Source of the DNA: an uncultured Rhizobiaceae bacterium | Lineage (GTDB): Bacteria; Pseudomonadota; Alphaproteobacteria; Rhizobiales; Rhizobiaceae | Length of the DNA: 64,000 nt | Assembly (NCBI GenBank): GCA_947259295.1 | Contig: CAMYMG010000028.1 | Location: 43,132 to 107,131, forward strand | Direction of reading: 5' to 3' | In this document: piece by piece, positions 32,646 through 42,119 of the stretch | How positions within the stretch are numbered: the stretch's first letter is position 1 | Layout of the letters: each line of letters begins with the position of its first letter | The notes under the pieces: generated by a model | Told to the model about the DNA's origin: nothing | Database searches by the model: none | What the model saw: only the letters and a program-made list of their open reading frames with translations | Program-made: the position numbers and the translations under genes

Positions 32646-33572
32646 ATGTTTGGGGTCATCGAAGGCACGGGCTTTGAAATCATCGACGAGCGGTTCTCGG
32701 CCTGCATCAACGGCTCGGCCCGGGTCGAGCGGCTATGGACCGGAGCGCGCTGGAGCGAAGGGCCGGTATGGTTCGCGGCCGGCCGCTACCTGGTCTGGTC
32801 GGACATTCCCAACAACCGGATGATGCGCTTCGACGAGACGGACGGCTCGGTTTCGGTGTTCCGTCAGCCTGCCAACAACTCGAACGGCAATACGGTCGAT
32901 GGCCAGGGCAGGCAGGTGACCTGCGAGCACCTGGCGCGGCGGGTGACAAGAACCGAGCACGACGGATCGATCACCGTTATCGCCGACCGTTTCGAGGGCA
33001 AGCGCTTCAATTCGCCCAACGACGCGGTGGTCAAGTCGGACGGCTCGATCTGGTTCACCGATCCGCCCTACGGCATCATGAGCGATTATGAGGGCATGAC
33101 CGCGCCCCAGGAGATTGACGGCTGCCACGTCTATCGGGTGGACCCGCAGACCGGTGACATCCGGCAGATGACCGACGACTTCGACAAGCCGAACGGGCTG
33201 GCCTTCTCGGTCGACGAGAAAACGCTCTACGTCGCCGACACCGGCGCTTCGCACAAACCGGACGGACCGCGTCACATCCGCAAGTTCTCGGTCGCTGCGG
33301 ACGGCAGCTTGTCCGGCGGCGACGTCTTCGCGACCTGCGACAGCGGCCTCTTCGACGGCTTCCGCGTCGACCGCTCGGACCGCATCTGGACGAGTGCCGG
33401 CGATGGCGTGCATTGCTTCGATCCGGACGGAACCTTGATCGGCAAGATCTACATACCGGAGCCCGTGGCCAACGTGACGTTCGGGGGGCCGAAGCTGAAC
33501 CGGCTGTTCATCTGCGCGACGCAGTCGTTCTATTCCGTGATTCTCACCACGAACGGCGCCAAACCCGGCTAG
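32646..33572 (+). CDS. SMP-30/gluconolactonase-family protein
   Basis: A 308-residue beta-propeller of the SMP-30/LRE family. The metal-site stretches are visible: WSEGPVWFAAGRY, NSPNDAVVKSDGSIWFTDPPYG in part, DFDKPNGLAFS and DGFRVDRSDRIW. The family opens sugar lactones. There is no signal peptide, so the lactone would be opened in the cytosol before or alongside gluconokinase. Ribosome site GGAGGA precedes ATG 32646. It is probably the last gene of the importer operon. Confidence 0.88.
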   Translation: MFGVIEGTGFEIIDERFSACINGSARVERLWTGARWSEGPVWFAAGRYLVWSDIPNNRMMRFDETDGSVSVFRQPANNSNGNTVDGQGRQVTCEHLARRVTRTEHDGSITVIADRFEGKRFNSPNDAVVKSDGSIWFTDPPYGIMSDYEGMTAPQEIDGCHVYRVDPQTGDIRQMTDDFDKPNGLAFSVDEKTLYVADTGASHKPDGPRHIRKFSVAADGSLSGGDVFATCDSGLFDGFRVDRSDRIWTSAGDGVHCFDPDGTLIGKIYIPEPVANVTFGGPKLNRLFICATQSFYSVILTTNGAKPG

Positions 33573-33595
33573 GGACGGGGAAAATTTCGTTAACC

Positions 33596-33618
33596 GGCAA
33601 TGCAAAATTCACATTGCC
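33596..33618. promoter_or_regulatory. Inverted repeat GGCAATG-N9-CATTGCC
   Basis: Perfect 7-bp arms 90 bp upstream of the DUF1127 gene; ATGCAAAA occurs both in the spacer region and again just after the repeat. A candidate operator for the small gene; no T-run to support termination. Confidence 0.4.
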
Positions 33619-33707
33619 GCTATGCAAAACCATCCATTTAAACTCATGGGGGAATCCACCATCTAAGCCCGGTAAAAAGAACAATCGGAAGATGAGAGAC
33701 TACCGCA

Positions 33708-33848
33708 ATGAACCTGATCAAGAACTATCGCAACTGGCGCCGCTATCGCGAGACCGTGAACGAGCTGAGCCGCCTGTCGACCCGCGAGCTGAATGACCTC
33801 GGCATCAACCGCAGCGACATCCCGGGTGTAGCCCGCGGCCACCGCTAG
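33708..33848 (+). CDS. DUF1127 small Arg-rich protein
   Basis: A 46-residue protein, MNLIKNYRNWRRYRETVN at the start and STRELNDLGINRSDI in the middle, the full DUF1127 pattern (YjiS-like). In alphaproteobacteria such proteins affect RNA turnover, phosphate or carbon uptake and stress adaptation. It stands alone, with its own terminator at 33941. The peptide is basic at the N-terminus, fitting RNA contact, which is an inference. Confidence 0.88.
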   Translation: MNLIKNYRNWRRYRETVNELSRLSTRELNDLGINRSDIPGVARGHR

Positions 33849-33940
33849 CAGCCGACAAGTTTCGGAAAGGCCTCCTCCTCCCAGCCTGACCGAATAGGGC
33901 CAGCGTTCCCTCCCCTCCCGAGCGCTGGCCACCGATCCGA

Positions 33941-33974
33941 ACCCGCCAAACTTTCCGTTTGGCGGGTTTTTTTT
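33941..33974 (+). terminator. Rho-independent terminator after DUF1127 gene
   Basis: Arms ACCCGCCAAAC (33941-33951) and GTTTGGCGGGT (33957-33967) with a TTTCC loop, followed by a run of eight Ts. A very strong intrinsic terminator. Confidence 0.93.
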
Positions 33975-34064
33975 ATAGACGGTGTCTGGGATTTTCGAAC
34001 GGGAGTTCCCAAATGCACCGTCGCGTGACTTGAAAGCCGTGGCAGCATCGAAAGAACAGCGCCG

Positions 34065-34502
34065 ATGGACAAACCCGTTTCCGACCTCGGCAAGCTTCTG
34101 GCTACCATGGAGCCGGTGCTCAATCCCGTTGAAATCGCTTATGTTCTGGTGCCGCCTGGAGCCCCGTGTCCTGTCGATCTCGCCGGGCCGGACGTCGTCG
34201 GTGCGTTCCGTGAGCCGGAGGGGCTGACGATCATTCTGCACCTCGATGCTGCCGAACGGATGCGGCTGCCGATCCTGTTCCGGGCGGCCTGGATCACCCT
34301 TTCCGTTCATTCCGACCTTGAGGCCGTGGGTTTGACTGCGGCGTTCTCGTCCGCCTTGGGCGCCGACGGCATAAGCTGCAATGTTGTGGCGGCAAGCTTC
34401 CACGACCACATATTCGTGCCGGTCGAAGCGGCCGAGCGGGCTATGGCGGCGCTGCAAAATCTGCAGCGTCAATCGTCAGCCGCGTTGGCACAGTTAGGTT
34501 GA
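34065..34502 (+). CDS. ACT-domain protein
   Basis: A 145-residue cytosolic protein with two ACT-like halves; the second half contains GISCNVVAASFHDHIFVP (about 104-121), a signature shared by stand-alone ACT (CASTOR-like) proteins. ACT domains bind amino acids and usually act as allosteric sensors. No enzyme domain is fused, and neighbours on both sides are unrelated, so the ligand and partner remain open. Confidence 0.7.
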   Translation: MDKPVSDLGKLLATMEPVLNPVEIAYVLVPPGAPCPVDLAGPDVVGAFREPEGLTIILHLDAAERMRLPILFRAAWITLSVHSDLEAVGLTAAFSSALGADGISCNVVAASFHDHIFVPVEAAERAMAALQNLQRQSSAALAQLG

Positions 34503-34602
34503 CGGGCGAATGCGACATCCGTCCATTGCATTGCGAAAAAAAAGCTTCAGGATGGACGCGACACTCTTCGGCAAACAGCAAATCATCATTCGGTAGGTAC
34601 TA

Positions 34603-35799
34603 ATGGGCTTTGTGTTCGCACGGCTTGTCTCTCGCCAATTTGGTTCGTCACGGTCAGGGTCTCTCGGCGCCTGGGCGGCGGTTGTTGCTTTCCTCCTCAT
34701 CGGGGCCGGGCCCACACTGGCCCAGGAAGCGCAGTTGCCCACGGTGACCGTTGCCAAGCCGGTGGTCCGTGAGATCGTCGAGGACGATGAATTCGTCGGG
34801 CGCTTCCAGGCGGTCGACGAAGTCGCGGTCCGGTCACGCGTCAACGGTTATCTCGAGAAGGTCCATTTCAAGGACGGCGCGCTGGTTGCCAAGGGCCAAC
34901 TGCTCTTCACGATCGACCGTCGTCCCTACCAGACGACATATGACGCGGCGCGCTCCCAGGTCGATGTCGCGTCGAGCGTGCTCGACTTCACCAAGGCCCA
35001 GTTCGAGCGCGCCGAAGAGCTCGTGAAAACAGGCAATCTCTCGATCTCCATCCTCGACGACCGGCGCCGCGAATATCTCTCGGCCCAGGCAGCCTTCCAG
35101 GGCGCAACGGCTGCCCTCCAGAGTGCGAAGCTCAACCTCGGTTTCACCGAGATCAAGGCGCCGATCTCGGGACGGATCGACCGTCGGCTGGTTTCCGAAG
35201 GGAACCTCGTCCAGTCGGATTCGACCCTTTTGACGACCATCGTTTCGACAGACCCGATCGACTTCTATTTTGACATCGACGAGCGCATCTTCCTTGCCTA
35301 TGCGCGCGACGCCAAGGAACGTGGCGGCGTCCTGCAGGACGGCGGATCGCGCCTGCCGGTCACCGTGCGCATCGCCGATCGCGACCAGAGTTCGTTCGAA
35401 GGCTCGCTCGATTTCGCCGAGAACAGGATCGACAGCGCCACTGGCACCCTGCGCACCCGCGCCCGGTTCCCCAATCCCGACGGCGTACTGCAGCCGGGCA
35501 TGTTCGGGCGCATCAACGTGCCTGGGTCGCTGCCCTACCGCGGCGTGATGATTCCCGATGAGGCGCTGGGTTCCGACCAGGATCGTCGCATCGTGCTGGT
35601 CGTCGATGGTGAGGGGAATGTCTCGGCCAAGCCGGTTCGGGCCGGGCCCCGCATCGATGGCTACAGGGTCATTCGCGAAGGCCTGACCGGCGACGAGACG
35701 ATCGTCATCAACGGCCTGGCGCGCATACGGCCGGGCATCAAGGTCAAACCCGAACTCGTCACCCTGCCACCCAAAGCTGAAACGGCCGACGCGCAATGA
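34603..35799 (+). CDS. RND efflux periplasmic adaptor (AcrA/MexA family)
   Basis: A 398-residue membrane-fusion protein. It has an N-terminal signal (hydrophobic at about 22-38, then TLAQEAQ), lipoyl halves (VRSRVNGYLEKVHFKDGALV and GFTEIKAPISGRIDRRLV, in part), an alpha-helical hairpin between them, and a beta-barrel with RTRARFPNPDGVLQPGMF. It links the inner-membrane pump to an outer-membrane channel. Its stop overlaps the pump ATG. No TolC-like gene or TetR regulator is adjacent, so both must be supplied elsewhere. Confidence 0.92.
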   Translation: MGFVFARLVSRQFGSSRSGSLGAWAAVVAFLLIGAGPTLAQEAQLPTVTVAKPVVREIVEDDEFVGRFQAVDEVAVRSRVNGYLEKVHFKDGALVAKGQLLFTIDRRPYQTTYDAARSQVDVASSVLDFTKAQFERAEELVKTGNLSISILDDRRREYLSAQAAFQGATAALQSAKLNLGFTEIKAPISGRIDRRLVSEGNLVQSDSTLLTTIVSTDPIDFYFDIDERIFLAYARDAKERGGVLQDGGSRLPVTVRIADRDQSSFEGSLDFAENRIDSATGTLRTRARFPNPDGVLQPGMFGRINVPGSLPYRGVMIPDEALGSDQDRRIVLVVDGEGNVSAKPVRAGPRIDGYRVIREGLTGDETIVINGLARIRPGIKVKPELVTLPPKAETADAQ

Positions 35800-38700
35800 G
35801 GTTCTCGCACTTCTTCGTCGATCGCCCGATCTTCGCATCGGTCGTTTCGATCGTCCTCGTCATCGTCGGGCTGATCGCCTACACCCAGCTCCCGACGGCG
35901 CAGTATCCCGAGATCGCTCCCCCGACCATCGTGGTCCGGGCCGTCTATCCGGGTGCGGATGCCGAAACCATCGCGGCAACGGTGGCGACGCCGATCGAAC
36001 AGGAGATCAACGGCGTCGAGCACATGCTCTACATGTCGTCCTATTCGTCGAGCGACGGTTCGATGGCGCTGACCATCACCTTCAAGCTCGGAACCGATCT
36101 CGATGCTGCGCAGGTGCTGGTGCAGAACCGCGTCTCGATCGCCGTGCCACGCCTGCCTGAAGAGGTCCGCCGCCTTGGCATTACGACCGCGAAGAGCTCG
36201 CCGGACCTGATGATGGTCATCCATATGCTGTCGCCCGACGACACATATGACCAGCTCTACGTTTCGAACTATGCCCGCTCGCGGGTGCGCGACCTGCTGC
36301 TGCGTCTCGATGGCGTCGGTGACGTCATCATCTTCGGCGAACGCGAATATTCATTGCGGATATGGCTCGACCCCGAGAAGCTTTCAGCGCTCGGCATGAC
36401 GGCGGGCGATGTTGTCCAGTCGCTGCGCGACCAGAACGTGCAGGTGTCCGGCGGTTCGATCGGTGCTCCGCCCAACGACACCGGGTCGGCATTCCAGTAC
36501 ACGGTGACGACGCAGGGCCGCTTCGACAATGCCCGCGAATTCCGCGACGTGATCGTGAAGTCCACCGAGGATGGCCGCCTCATCCTGCTCAGGGACATTG
36601 CGCGCATCGAGCTCGGCGCCAAGAACTATGTCACCAATTCCTATCTGAACGGAAAGCCGGCCGTCGCGCTGGGCATCTTCCAGCGCCCCAACACGAACGC
36701 ACTGGCGGCGGCCGAGGAAATCCGCACCACGATCAAGGAACTGTCGGCCGATTTCCCATCCGGCCTCGCCTACGAGATCGTCTACAACCCGACCGAGTTC
36801 ATCTCGGAATCGATCAACGAGGTCTACAAGACGATCATCGAAGCCATCGTGCTGGTCATCATTGTCATCATCGTCTTCCTGCAGTCCTGGCGCATGGCCA
36901 TCGTGCCCATCATCGCCATTCCGGTGGCGCTGATCGGAACGCTGGCGGTGCTGCTCGCCTTCGGCTTCTCGCTCAACATGCTGACCCTGTTCGGCCTTGT
37001 GCTCGCCGTCGGCATCGTGGTCGACGACGCGATCGTGGTGGTGGAGAATGTCGAGCGCAACATCGCGCTTGGGCTTCCGCCGCGCGGTGCCTCGCATCGC
37101 ACAATGGACGAGGTCGGCACGGCGGTGCTGGCGATTTCGCTCGTGCTGATTGCCGTGTTCGTGCCGACAGCCTTCATCCCGGGCATTTCCGGGCAGTTCT
37201 ACCTGCAGTTCGCCATCACGATCGCGGTGTCGACGGCCATCTCGGCCTTCAACTCGCTGACCCTGTCCCCGGCGCTTGCTGCCCTGCTGTTCAAGCCGCA
37301 TCATTCCCAGTCGGCGCCGCCTACCTCCACCCTGGCGCGTTTCGGCCGAAGCCTTGCGAATGGCTTCAACAACGGCTTCGAAAAGCTTGCCTCGGCCTAT
37401 GCGCGGGTGGTTCGGCTGCTAGTCGGCTCGGTCACTGCGCTGGTGACGATGCTTCTCGTCTTCGCCGGGCTGATCTACGCGACGGTCTACATGATCGACG
37501 TCGTGCCCCGCGGCTTCATCCCGGCCATGGACCAGGGCTACGCCATCGTGGTTGTCCAGCTGCCCGAGGGGGCGTCGCTCAGCAGGACCGACGCTGTCAT
37601 ACAGCGCGCCTCCGAGATTGCCCGCAACACGCCCGGCGTCGCCAACGCGGTCGCCTTCGCCGGTTTCTCGGGCGCTACATTCACCAATGCCAGCAATGCC
37701 GGCGTCATCTTTACGCCGTTCAACAGTTTCGAGCACCGGCTCGAGACAGGCGAGACGTCGGGCAAGATCATCGGCTCGCTCTTTGCCAACCTGCAGAGCA
37801 TCCAGGAAGCGTTCATCATCGCGCTTCCGCCACCGCCGGTGCGCGGCATCGGCAATTCCGGCGGCTTCAAGATGCAGCTTCAGGAACGCAACAGCGCCGA
37901 CATGCGCCCGATTCTGGCGCTGGCTCAGGAGATCGCCGGCAAGGCGAACCAGACGCCGGGCCTGACCGGCGTGTTCACGACCTTCTCGGCGTCGAGCCCG
38001 CAACTGTTCCTGCAGATCGACCGCGACAAGGCACGCATGCTCAATGTGCCGATCCCCAACATCTTCGAAACGCTGTCGATCAACCTCGGCACGGCCTATG
38101 TGAACGATTTCAACGCATTCGGCCGCGTCTACCAGGTGCAGGCGCAAGCCGACCAGATGTTCCGCGTCGAGCCCGACGACATTCGCAAGCTGAAGGTGCG
38201 GTCGGCAACGGGTGCGCTCGTGCCGCTCGGCACGCTGGTCGAGGTGAAGGACGTCACGGGCCCGTCGCTCGTTCAGCGCTACAACATGTATGTCTCGGTG
38301 CCTCTGCAGGGCAATGCGGCACCCGGCGTGTCCACCGGCGAGGCGATCGACCTGATGGCAGGGATCGCGAATGAAACGCTGCCGCAGGGCACGGCGTTCG
38401 AATGGACCGAACTGGCGCTGCAGGAAACCCAGACCGGCAACACGGCGGTGCTGATCTTCGGCCTGTCGGTCCTGTTCGTCTTCCTTGCCCTGGCGGCGCA
38501 GTATGAAAGCTGGATCATGCCGTTCGCCATCGTACTCATCGTGCCGCTCGGCGTTCTGGCGGCGCTTTTGGGCGTGTCGTTGCGCGGGCTGGACAACAAT
38601 GTGCTCGTTCAGATCGGCCTCATCGTGCTTGTCGGCCTCGCGGCGAAGAACGCCATCCTGATCGTCGAGTTCGCGCGGCAGGCCCAGGAGCGCGGTGCAT

Positions 38701-38990
38701 CGGCGGTCGACGCCGCTGTCGAGGCGTGCCGGCTGAGACTGCGTCCGATCCTGATGACCGCCTTTGCCTTCATCCTTGGCGTCGTGCCCTTGATGATCGC
38801 CACTGGGCCGGGCTCGGAAATGCGTCAGTCTCTTGGCACGGCGGTGTTTTCCGGCATGCTGGGTGTGACGATCGTCGGCCTGTTCCTGACGCCGGTCTTC
38901 TACGTGACGCTGCGCACCCTGTTTCCCGTCCGGCGGAGCGAAGAGGACGTAGCCCCCTCGACATCGGAACCGGCTCCGCCGGCCCATTGA
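35796..38990 (+). CDS. RND multidrug efflux pump (AcrB/MexB, HAE1)
   Basis: A 1064-residue inner-membrane pump with 12 membrane segments and two large periplasmic loops, full length for the HAE1 group. The start MRFSHFFVDRPIFASVVSIVL in part is diagnostic, as are the TM4 proton-relay motif VGIVVDDAIVVVENVER and GLAAKNAILIVEFARQAQ in TM10. It uses the proton gradient to expel hydrophobic compounds with the preceding adaptor. ATG 35796 overlaps the adaptor stop, so the two are translationally coupled. Confidence 0.95.
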   Translation: MRFSHFFVDRPIFASVVSIVLVIVGLIAYTQLPTAQYPEIAPPTIVVRAVYPGADAETIAATVATPIEQEINGVEHMLYMSSYSSSDGSMALTITFKLGTDLDAAQVLVQNRVSIAVPRLPEEVRRLGITTAKSSPDLMMVIHMLSPDDTYDQLYVSNYARSRVRDLLLRLDGVGDVIIFGEREYSLRIWLDPEKLSALGMTAGDVVQSLRDQNVQVSGGSIGAPPNDTGSAFQYTVTTQGRFDNAREFRDVIVKSTEDGRLILLRDIARIELGAKNYVTNSYLNGKPAVALGIFQRPNTNALAAAEEIRTTIKELSADFPSGLAYEIVYNPTEFISESINEVYKTIIEAIVLVIIVIIVFLQSWRMAIVPIIAIPVALIGTLAVLLAFGFSLNMLTLFGLVLAVGIVVDDAIVVVENVERNIALGLPPRGASHRTMDEVGTAVLAISLVLIAVFVPTAFIPGISGQFYLQFAITIAVSTAISAFNSLTLSPALAALLFKPHHSQSAPPTSTLARFGRSLANGFNNGFEKLASAYARVVRLLVGSVTALVTMLLVFAGLIYATVYMIDVVPRGFIPAMDQGYAIVVVQLPEGASLSRTDAVIQRASEIARNTPGVANAVAFAGFSGATFTNASNAGVIFTPFNSFEHRLETGETSGKIIGSLFANLQSIQEAFIIALPPPPVRGIGNSGGFKMQLQERNSADMRPILALAQEIAGKANQTPGLTGVFTTFSASSPQLFLQIDRDKARMLNVPIPNIFETLSINLGTAYVNDFNAFGRVYQVQAQADQMFRVEPDDIRKLKVRSATGALVPLGTLVEVKDVTGPSLVQRYNMYVSVPLQGNAAPGVSTGEAIDLMAGIANETLPQGTAFEWTELALQETQTGNTAVLIFGLSVLFVFLALAAQYESWIMPFAIVLIVPLGVLAALLGVSLRGLDNNVLVQIGLIVLVGLAAKNAILIVEFARQAQERGASAVDAAVEACRLRLRPILMTAFAFILGVVPLMIATGPGSEMRQSLGTAVFSGMLGVTIVGLFLTPVFYVTLRTLFPVRRSEEDVAPSTSEPAPPAH

Positions 38991-38999
38991 GGCCGGCGG
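38976..38999. other. Hairpin spanning the RND pump stop codon
   Basis: Arms CCGCCGGCC (38976-38984) and GGCCGGCGG (38991-38999) around a loop carrying the TGA. It lies between convergent genes only 22 bp apart and could limit read-through in both directions, but there is no T-run. Confidence 0.4.
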
Positions 39000-39012
39000 C
39001 CCGTGGTAGTGA

Positions 39013-41304
39013 TCAGAGAGCTTCGGGCTCTTCCTGCTTCGCGCTCAACGCGGCAACCAGCACGACGGGGCCTGCGGCCTTGTCGAGCACCGCGGCCGCG
39101 GTATCGCCGAAGAACAGTTCGTCGCCCGAGCGGGGGCTGCCGCCCATCATGATCATGGTGACGCCCTTGGCCGCCTCCTTGATGATGGCGTCATGCGCCG
39201 CGCCGCGCTTGCGGATAGCGGTCTCGATCCGCACGCCGTAGCGGTCGGCCATGGTGACCATGTCCTTGAGCACGGATTCCTCGCGGCGCATCGACATCGG
39301 TCCCCGCTTGCGGATGAGTCGCGATTCCCGCGACACATAAAGGGCCCTGACACACGAGCCGGTCGGGCGCGCAAGCGCCAGTGCGAGATCGAAGGCGCGC
39401 CGCGATACGTCTGTGCCATTGACCGGCACGAGAATGGTGGAATCGACATCGAGCTTTGGCGTCCTGCCGCCCGGTGCGCCCTTCGCGACGATGAAGACGG
39501 GGCCTTCGAAGCCTCCGGTGATGTCGTTCAGCCGCTTCGAAAGAATGCCCTTCGAGGTAACTGCGTTTCGCAGGCCGACGAGAAGCATGCTGTAGCCCTT
39601 TCGCGCCTCTTCGGCGATCGTTTGGCCGGTGGCCTCCAGTTCGGTGCGCGCGGTGATGTGGACCTTCCCGATCGACTCATCGTCCTGCTTGGCCGCTTCG
39701 GCACCCTCTTTCGCACCCTTCTTGACTTCGGCGACGTGGGCGACAGGCACTTGTTCCGACTTCTCTTCGTTGGCGCGTCCGGACTTGAGGCGGAGTACCG
39801 TTGTCGGCATGCCGCTGCTGCCGCTGAGCAGGCCGGCCAAATAGGCGGTGAACTTGCCGACGGTGCTGTCGTCGACGGCCAGCAGAAGCCTTTCAAGCTG
39901 GGCGACGAAGCCGCGCTCGTCGAGCGTCTCGCGGTCGATGCGCTGCTTCTCTTCCTCGCCTGCCGGCAGTCGGCGCAACGCCCAGCGCAGCATCGGCGGC
40001 ATCGCGAGCGTGGTTATGACCGCCATCGTGACGATCATCGTGAAGAGGTCGTCGGACAGGATGCCCATCGTCAGGCCGATGCTGGCCACGATGACTTCCG
40101 TCGAACCGCGCGCATTCATGCCGCAGCCGATGGCGGTGGATTCCATCCACGACATGCCGGCCATCTTGCCGCCCATGAAAGCGCCGCCGAACTTGCCGAC
40201 GCTGGCGACCAGGACGAGGCCGAGCGTCAGCAGCGCCAGTTGCGGATCGAGAAGAACCGTCAGGTCGGCCGAAAGCCCGGCCATGCCGAAGAATACCGGC
40301 ATGAAGAGGGCGGTGATCACGCCGCGCAGCTGCGCCTCGATGTGATCCGTGAGGATCGGCGATTCGCCGACCAGTATGCCGGCGACGAAAGCGCCAAGGA
40401 CGGTGTGAACACCGATCATGTCGGTGATCAGCGCCATAACGCCCATGATCGCCAAGATGACGCTGATGACCGCATATTCGCTCTGCGCGACATCATTGGT
40501 CCAGCGGATAAGGCCAAAGACGATCCGCCTGCCGATGGTGAAACTGAATAGGATAAAGGCCACGACCGAGCCGATGGTCGTGATCAGCGGCACGAATTCC
40601 AGGCGACCGTTGGTGGCGATACCGAAGGTGATGGCGATGATAACCCAGCCGATCGTGTCTTCGATGATGGCGGAGGAGATGATGATCTGGCCAAGATTGC
40701 GCCGCATGAAGTTCATCTCGCGGATGACCATTGCGACGATCTTGACGGAAGAGATCGACAGCGCTGTGCCGAGAAACAAGCCTGCCACCACCCGCTGGCT
40801 CGTTTCGGGAAGCAGCGAATCCGGCAGGAACTGGGCCAGCAGGAAGCCGCAGAAGAACGGGACGAGGACGCCGGAAACGGAAATCGAGAAGCAGGCAGCG
40901 CCCACCTTGCGCACCAGTTTCAGGTCGGTCTCCATGCCGGTCAGGAGGAGGAGCATCAGGACGCCTAGCTTGGCTACCGCGTCGATCATGATCATGCCGT
41001 GGCCCGGAAACACCATGTCGTGTGCCACCGGCCAGACCCATCCGAAGAACGAGGGCCCAAGCAGGATGCCGGCGACGAGCTGGCCCATGACTGCCGGCTG
41101 GCCGATGCGCTGGAACAGTTCGCCGAAGAGGCGCCCGACGATCACGAGAAGCACGATCTGCGCGACGAACGTACTTTCGGTCGGCGCGTCGTCGCCTGCG
41201 GCGCCTACCGCGCCCGCAGCCAGCGGCTGCAGCAAGAATGTGATGGCCCCAGCCATCGCGAGCAAGATCAATGGATGGCGGTGCAACGAAAGATATCTGG
41301 ACAT
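39013..41304 (-). CDS. CPA2 cation:proton antiporter with C-terminal USP-like domain
   Basis: A 763-residue protein. An N-terminal Na+/H+ exchanger (CPA2/KefB-like) domain with about 12-13 membrane segments spans residues 10-450 (GQPAVMGQLVAGILLGP; FVAGILVGESPI). A charged linker follows, then a cytosolic universal-stress-protein-like domain at about 620-755 (ILVPVNGTDVSRRAFDLALALAR in part; MIMMGGSPRSGDELFFGDTA). The C-terminal domain probably binds nucleotide and regulates ion flux. It is transcribed alone, and the function in K+ or Na+ homeostasis is inferred from family. Confidence 0.87.
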   Translation of the reverse strand: MSRYLSLHRHPLILLAMAGAITFLLQPLAAGAVGAAGDDAPTESTFVAQIVLLVIVGRLFGELFQRIGQPAVMGQLVAGILLGPSFFGWVWPVAHDMVFPGHGMIMIDAVAKLGVLMLLLLTGMETDLKLVRKVGAACFSISVSGVLVPFFCGFLLAQFLPDSLLPETSQRVVAGLFLGTALSISSVKIVAMVIREMNFMRRNLGQIIISSAIIEDTIGWVIIAITFGIATNGRLEFVPLITTIGSVVAFILFSFTIGRRIVFGLIRWTNDVAQSEYAVISVILAIMGVMALITDMIGVHTVLGAFVAGILVGESPILTDHIEAQLRGVITALFMPVFFGMAGLSADLTVLLDPQLALLTLGLVLVASVGKFGGAFMGGKMAGMSWMESTAIGCGMNARGSTEVIVASIGLTMGILSDDLFTMIVTMAVITTLAMPPMLRWALRRLPAGEEEKQRIDRETLDERGFVAQLERLLLAVDDSTVGKFTAYLAGLLSGSSGMPTTVLRLKSGRANEEKSEQVPVAHVAEVKKGAKEGAEAAKQDDESIGKVHITARTELEATGQTIAEEARKGYSMLLVGLRNAVTSKGILSKRLNDITGGFEGPVFIVAKGAPGGRTPKLDVDSTILVPVNGTDVSRRAFDLALALARPTGSCVRALYVSRESRLIRKRGPMSMRREESVLKDMVTMADRYGVRIETAIRKRGAAHDAIIKEAAKGVTMIMMGGSPRSGDELFFGDTAAAVLDKAAGPVVLVAALSAKQEEPEAL

Positions 41305-41534
41305 TCACCCTCGAGGGAGCCGGAGAGGCCGCCCCACACAATGCGTCGGGACGATTTGCGTTGCATAGTGCGACATCAGGGGCGCGGGATAAAGGAAGCT
41401 TGCGTCCGTACAAGATCGCGCAGCCATCTTCGTCCGGCGTACGACAGCCATCGCGCCGCGCAGATGCAATGCCTGGACGCGCTGCGGGGAGGGCCGGGTG
41501 TTCAGCCCCTCACGCTGAAAGAGGAAGGGAGATA

Positions 41535-42086
41535 TCAGTCCGGAACGGCGGTCAGGATGTCCTTCAGGGGCGCGTCCCGGCTGCTCTTGTAGCCGAAGGA
41601 TTCCATCTTGTAGATCTTCGGCTTGTGGCGATAGCCGTGCTTGTTCCAGTCGTTGCGACCGTTCCAGTCATCATGCCTGCGGTCATCGCGATGGCGATGT
41701 ATGAACTTCGGCCCGCGGTGGTCGCCATAGGCATAGCGGTGATCGGGTCTGTCGCGGCGGTAATGCCTGTAGGGATCGTCATTGCGGTGGCGGCGCGCAA
41801 ATCTGTGGTCCCGGTCGCGGCGATGCTTTTCACCGTGGTCGCGACCGTGGCGTCGGACATTTCGATCATGGCGCCGATCGTGCCGGCCGCGATCGCGCCG
41901 TATGATGCGCGCACTGTCGGGCTGGAGGGATTTGGAACTGTCGCTCACGCGTACAATGTCCGTCTGCGCTGCAGGCTGAACCGGAACGAAATTCGGCGTG
42001 GCACCTGCCGGCGCCAAAGCCGTGGTCGACAAGGCGGCAATCAATGCCGCCGCACGAATTGCTGGAAAAAACGCTGGCACGGTCAT
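41535..42086 (-). CDS. Exported His/Arg-rich low-complexity protein
   Basis: A 183-residue precursor with a signal peptide (cleavage near APAGA, about residue 28), then a mature region dominated by Arg, His and Asp (RRDRGRHDRRHDRNVRRHGR and similar) and a short ordered C-terminus (IYKMESFGYKSSRD). I do not recognise a family. The His density suggests metal or polyanion binding in the periplasm. ATG 42086 follows GGAGGGT; a 33-residue longer frame would begin at or upstream of the promoter. An EcfG-like promoter lies at 42120-42144, so it is likely stress-induced. Confidence 0.65.
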   Translation of the reverse strand: MTVPAFFPAIRAAALIAALSTTALAPAGATPNFVPVQPAAQTDIVRVSDSSKSLQPDSARIIRRDRGRHDRRHDRNVRRHGRDHGEKHRRDRDHRFARRHRNDDPYRHYRRDRPDHRYAYGDHRGPKFIHRHRDDRRHDDWNGRNDWNKHGYRHKPKIYKMESFGYKSSRDAPLKDILTAVPD

Positions 42087-42119
42087 ACCCTCCAAACTCA
42101 AACTGTTACTCGGGGCCGA

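Noticed and set aside
37419..38987. Long minus-strand open frame (522 codons) opposite the RND pump
   Set aside because: It mirrors conserved RND coding sequence and has shadow-type composition without motifs or a ribosome site.
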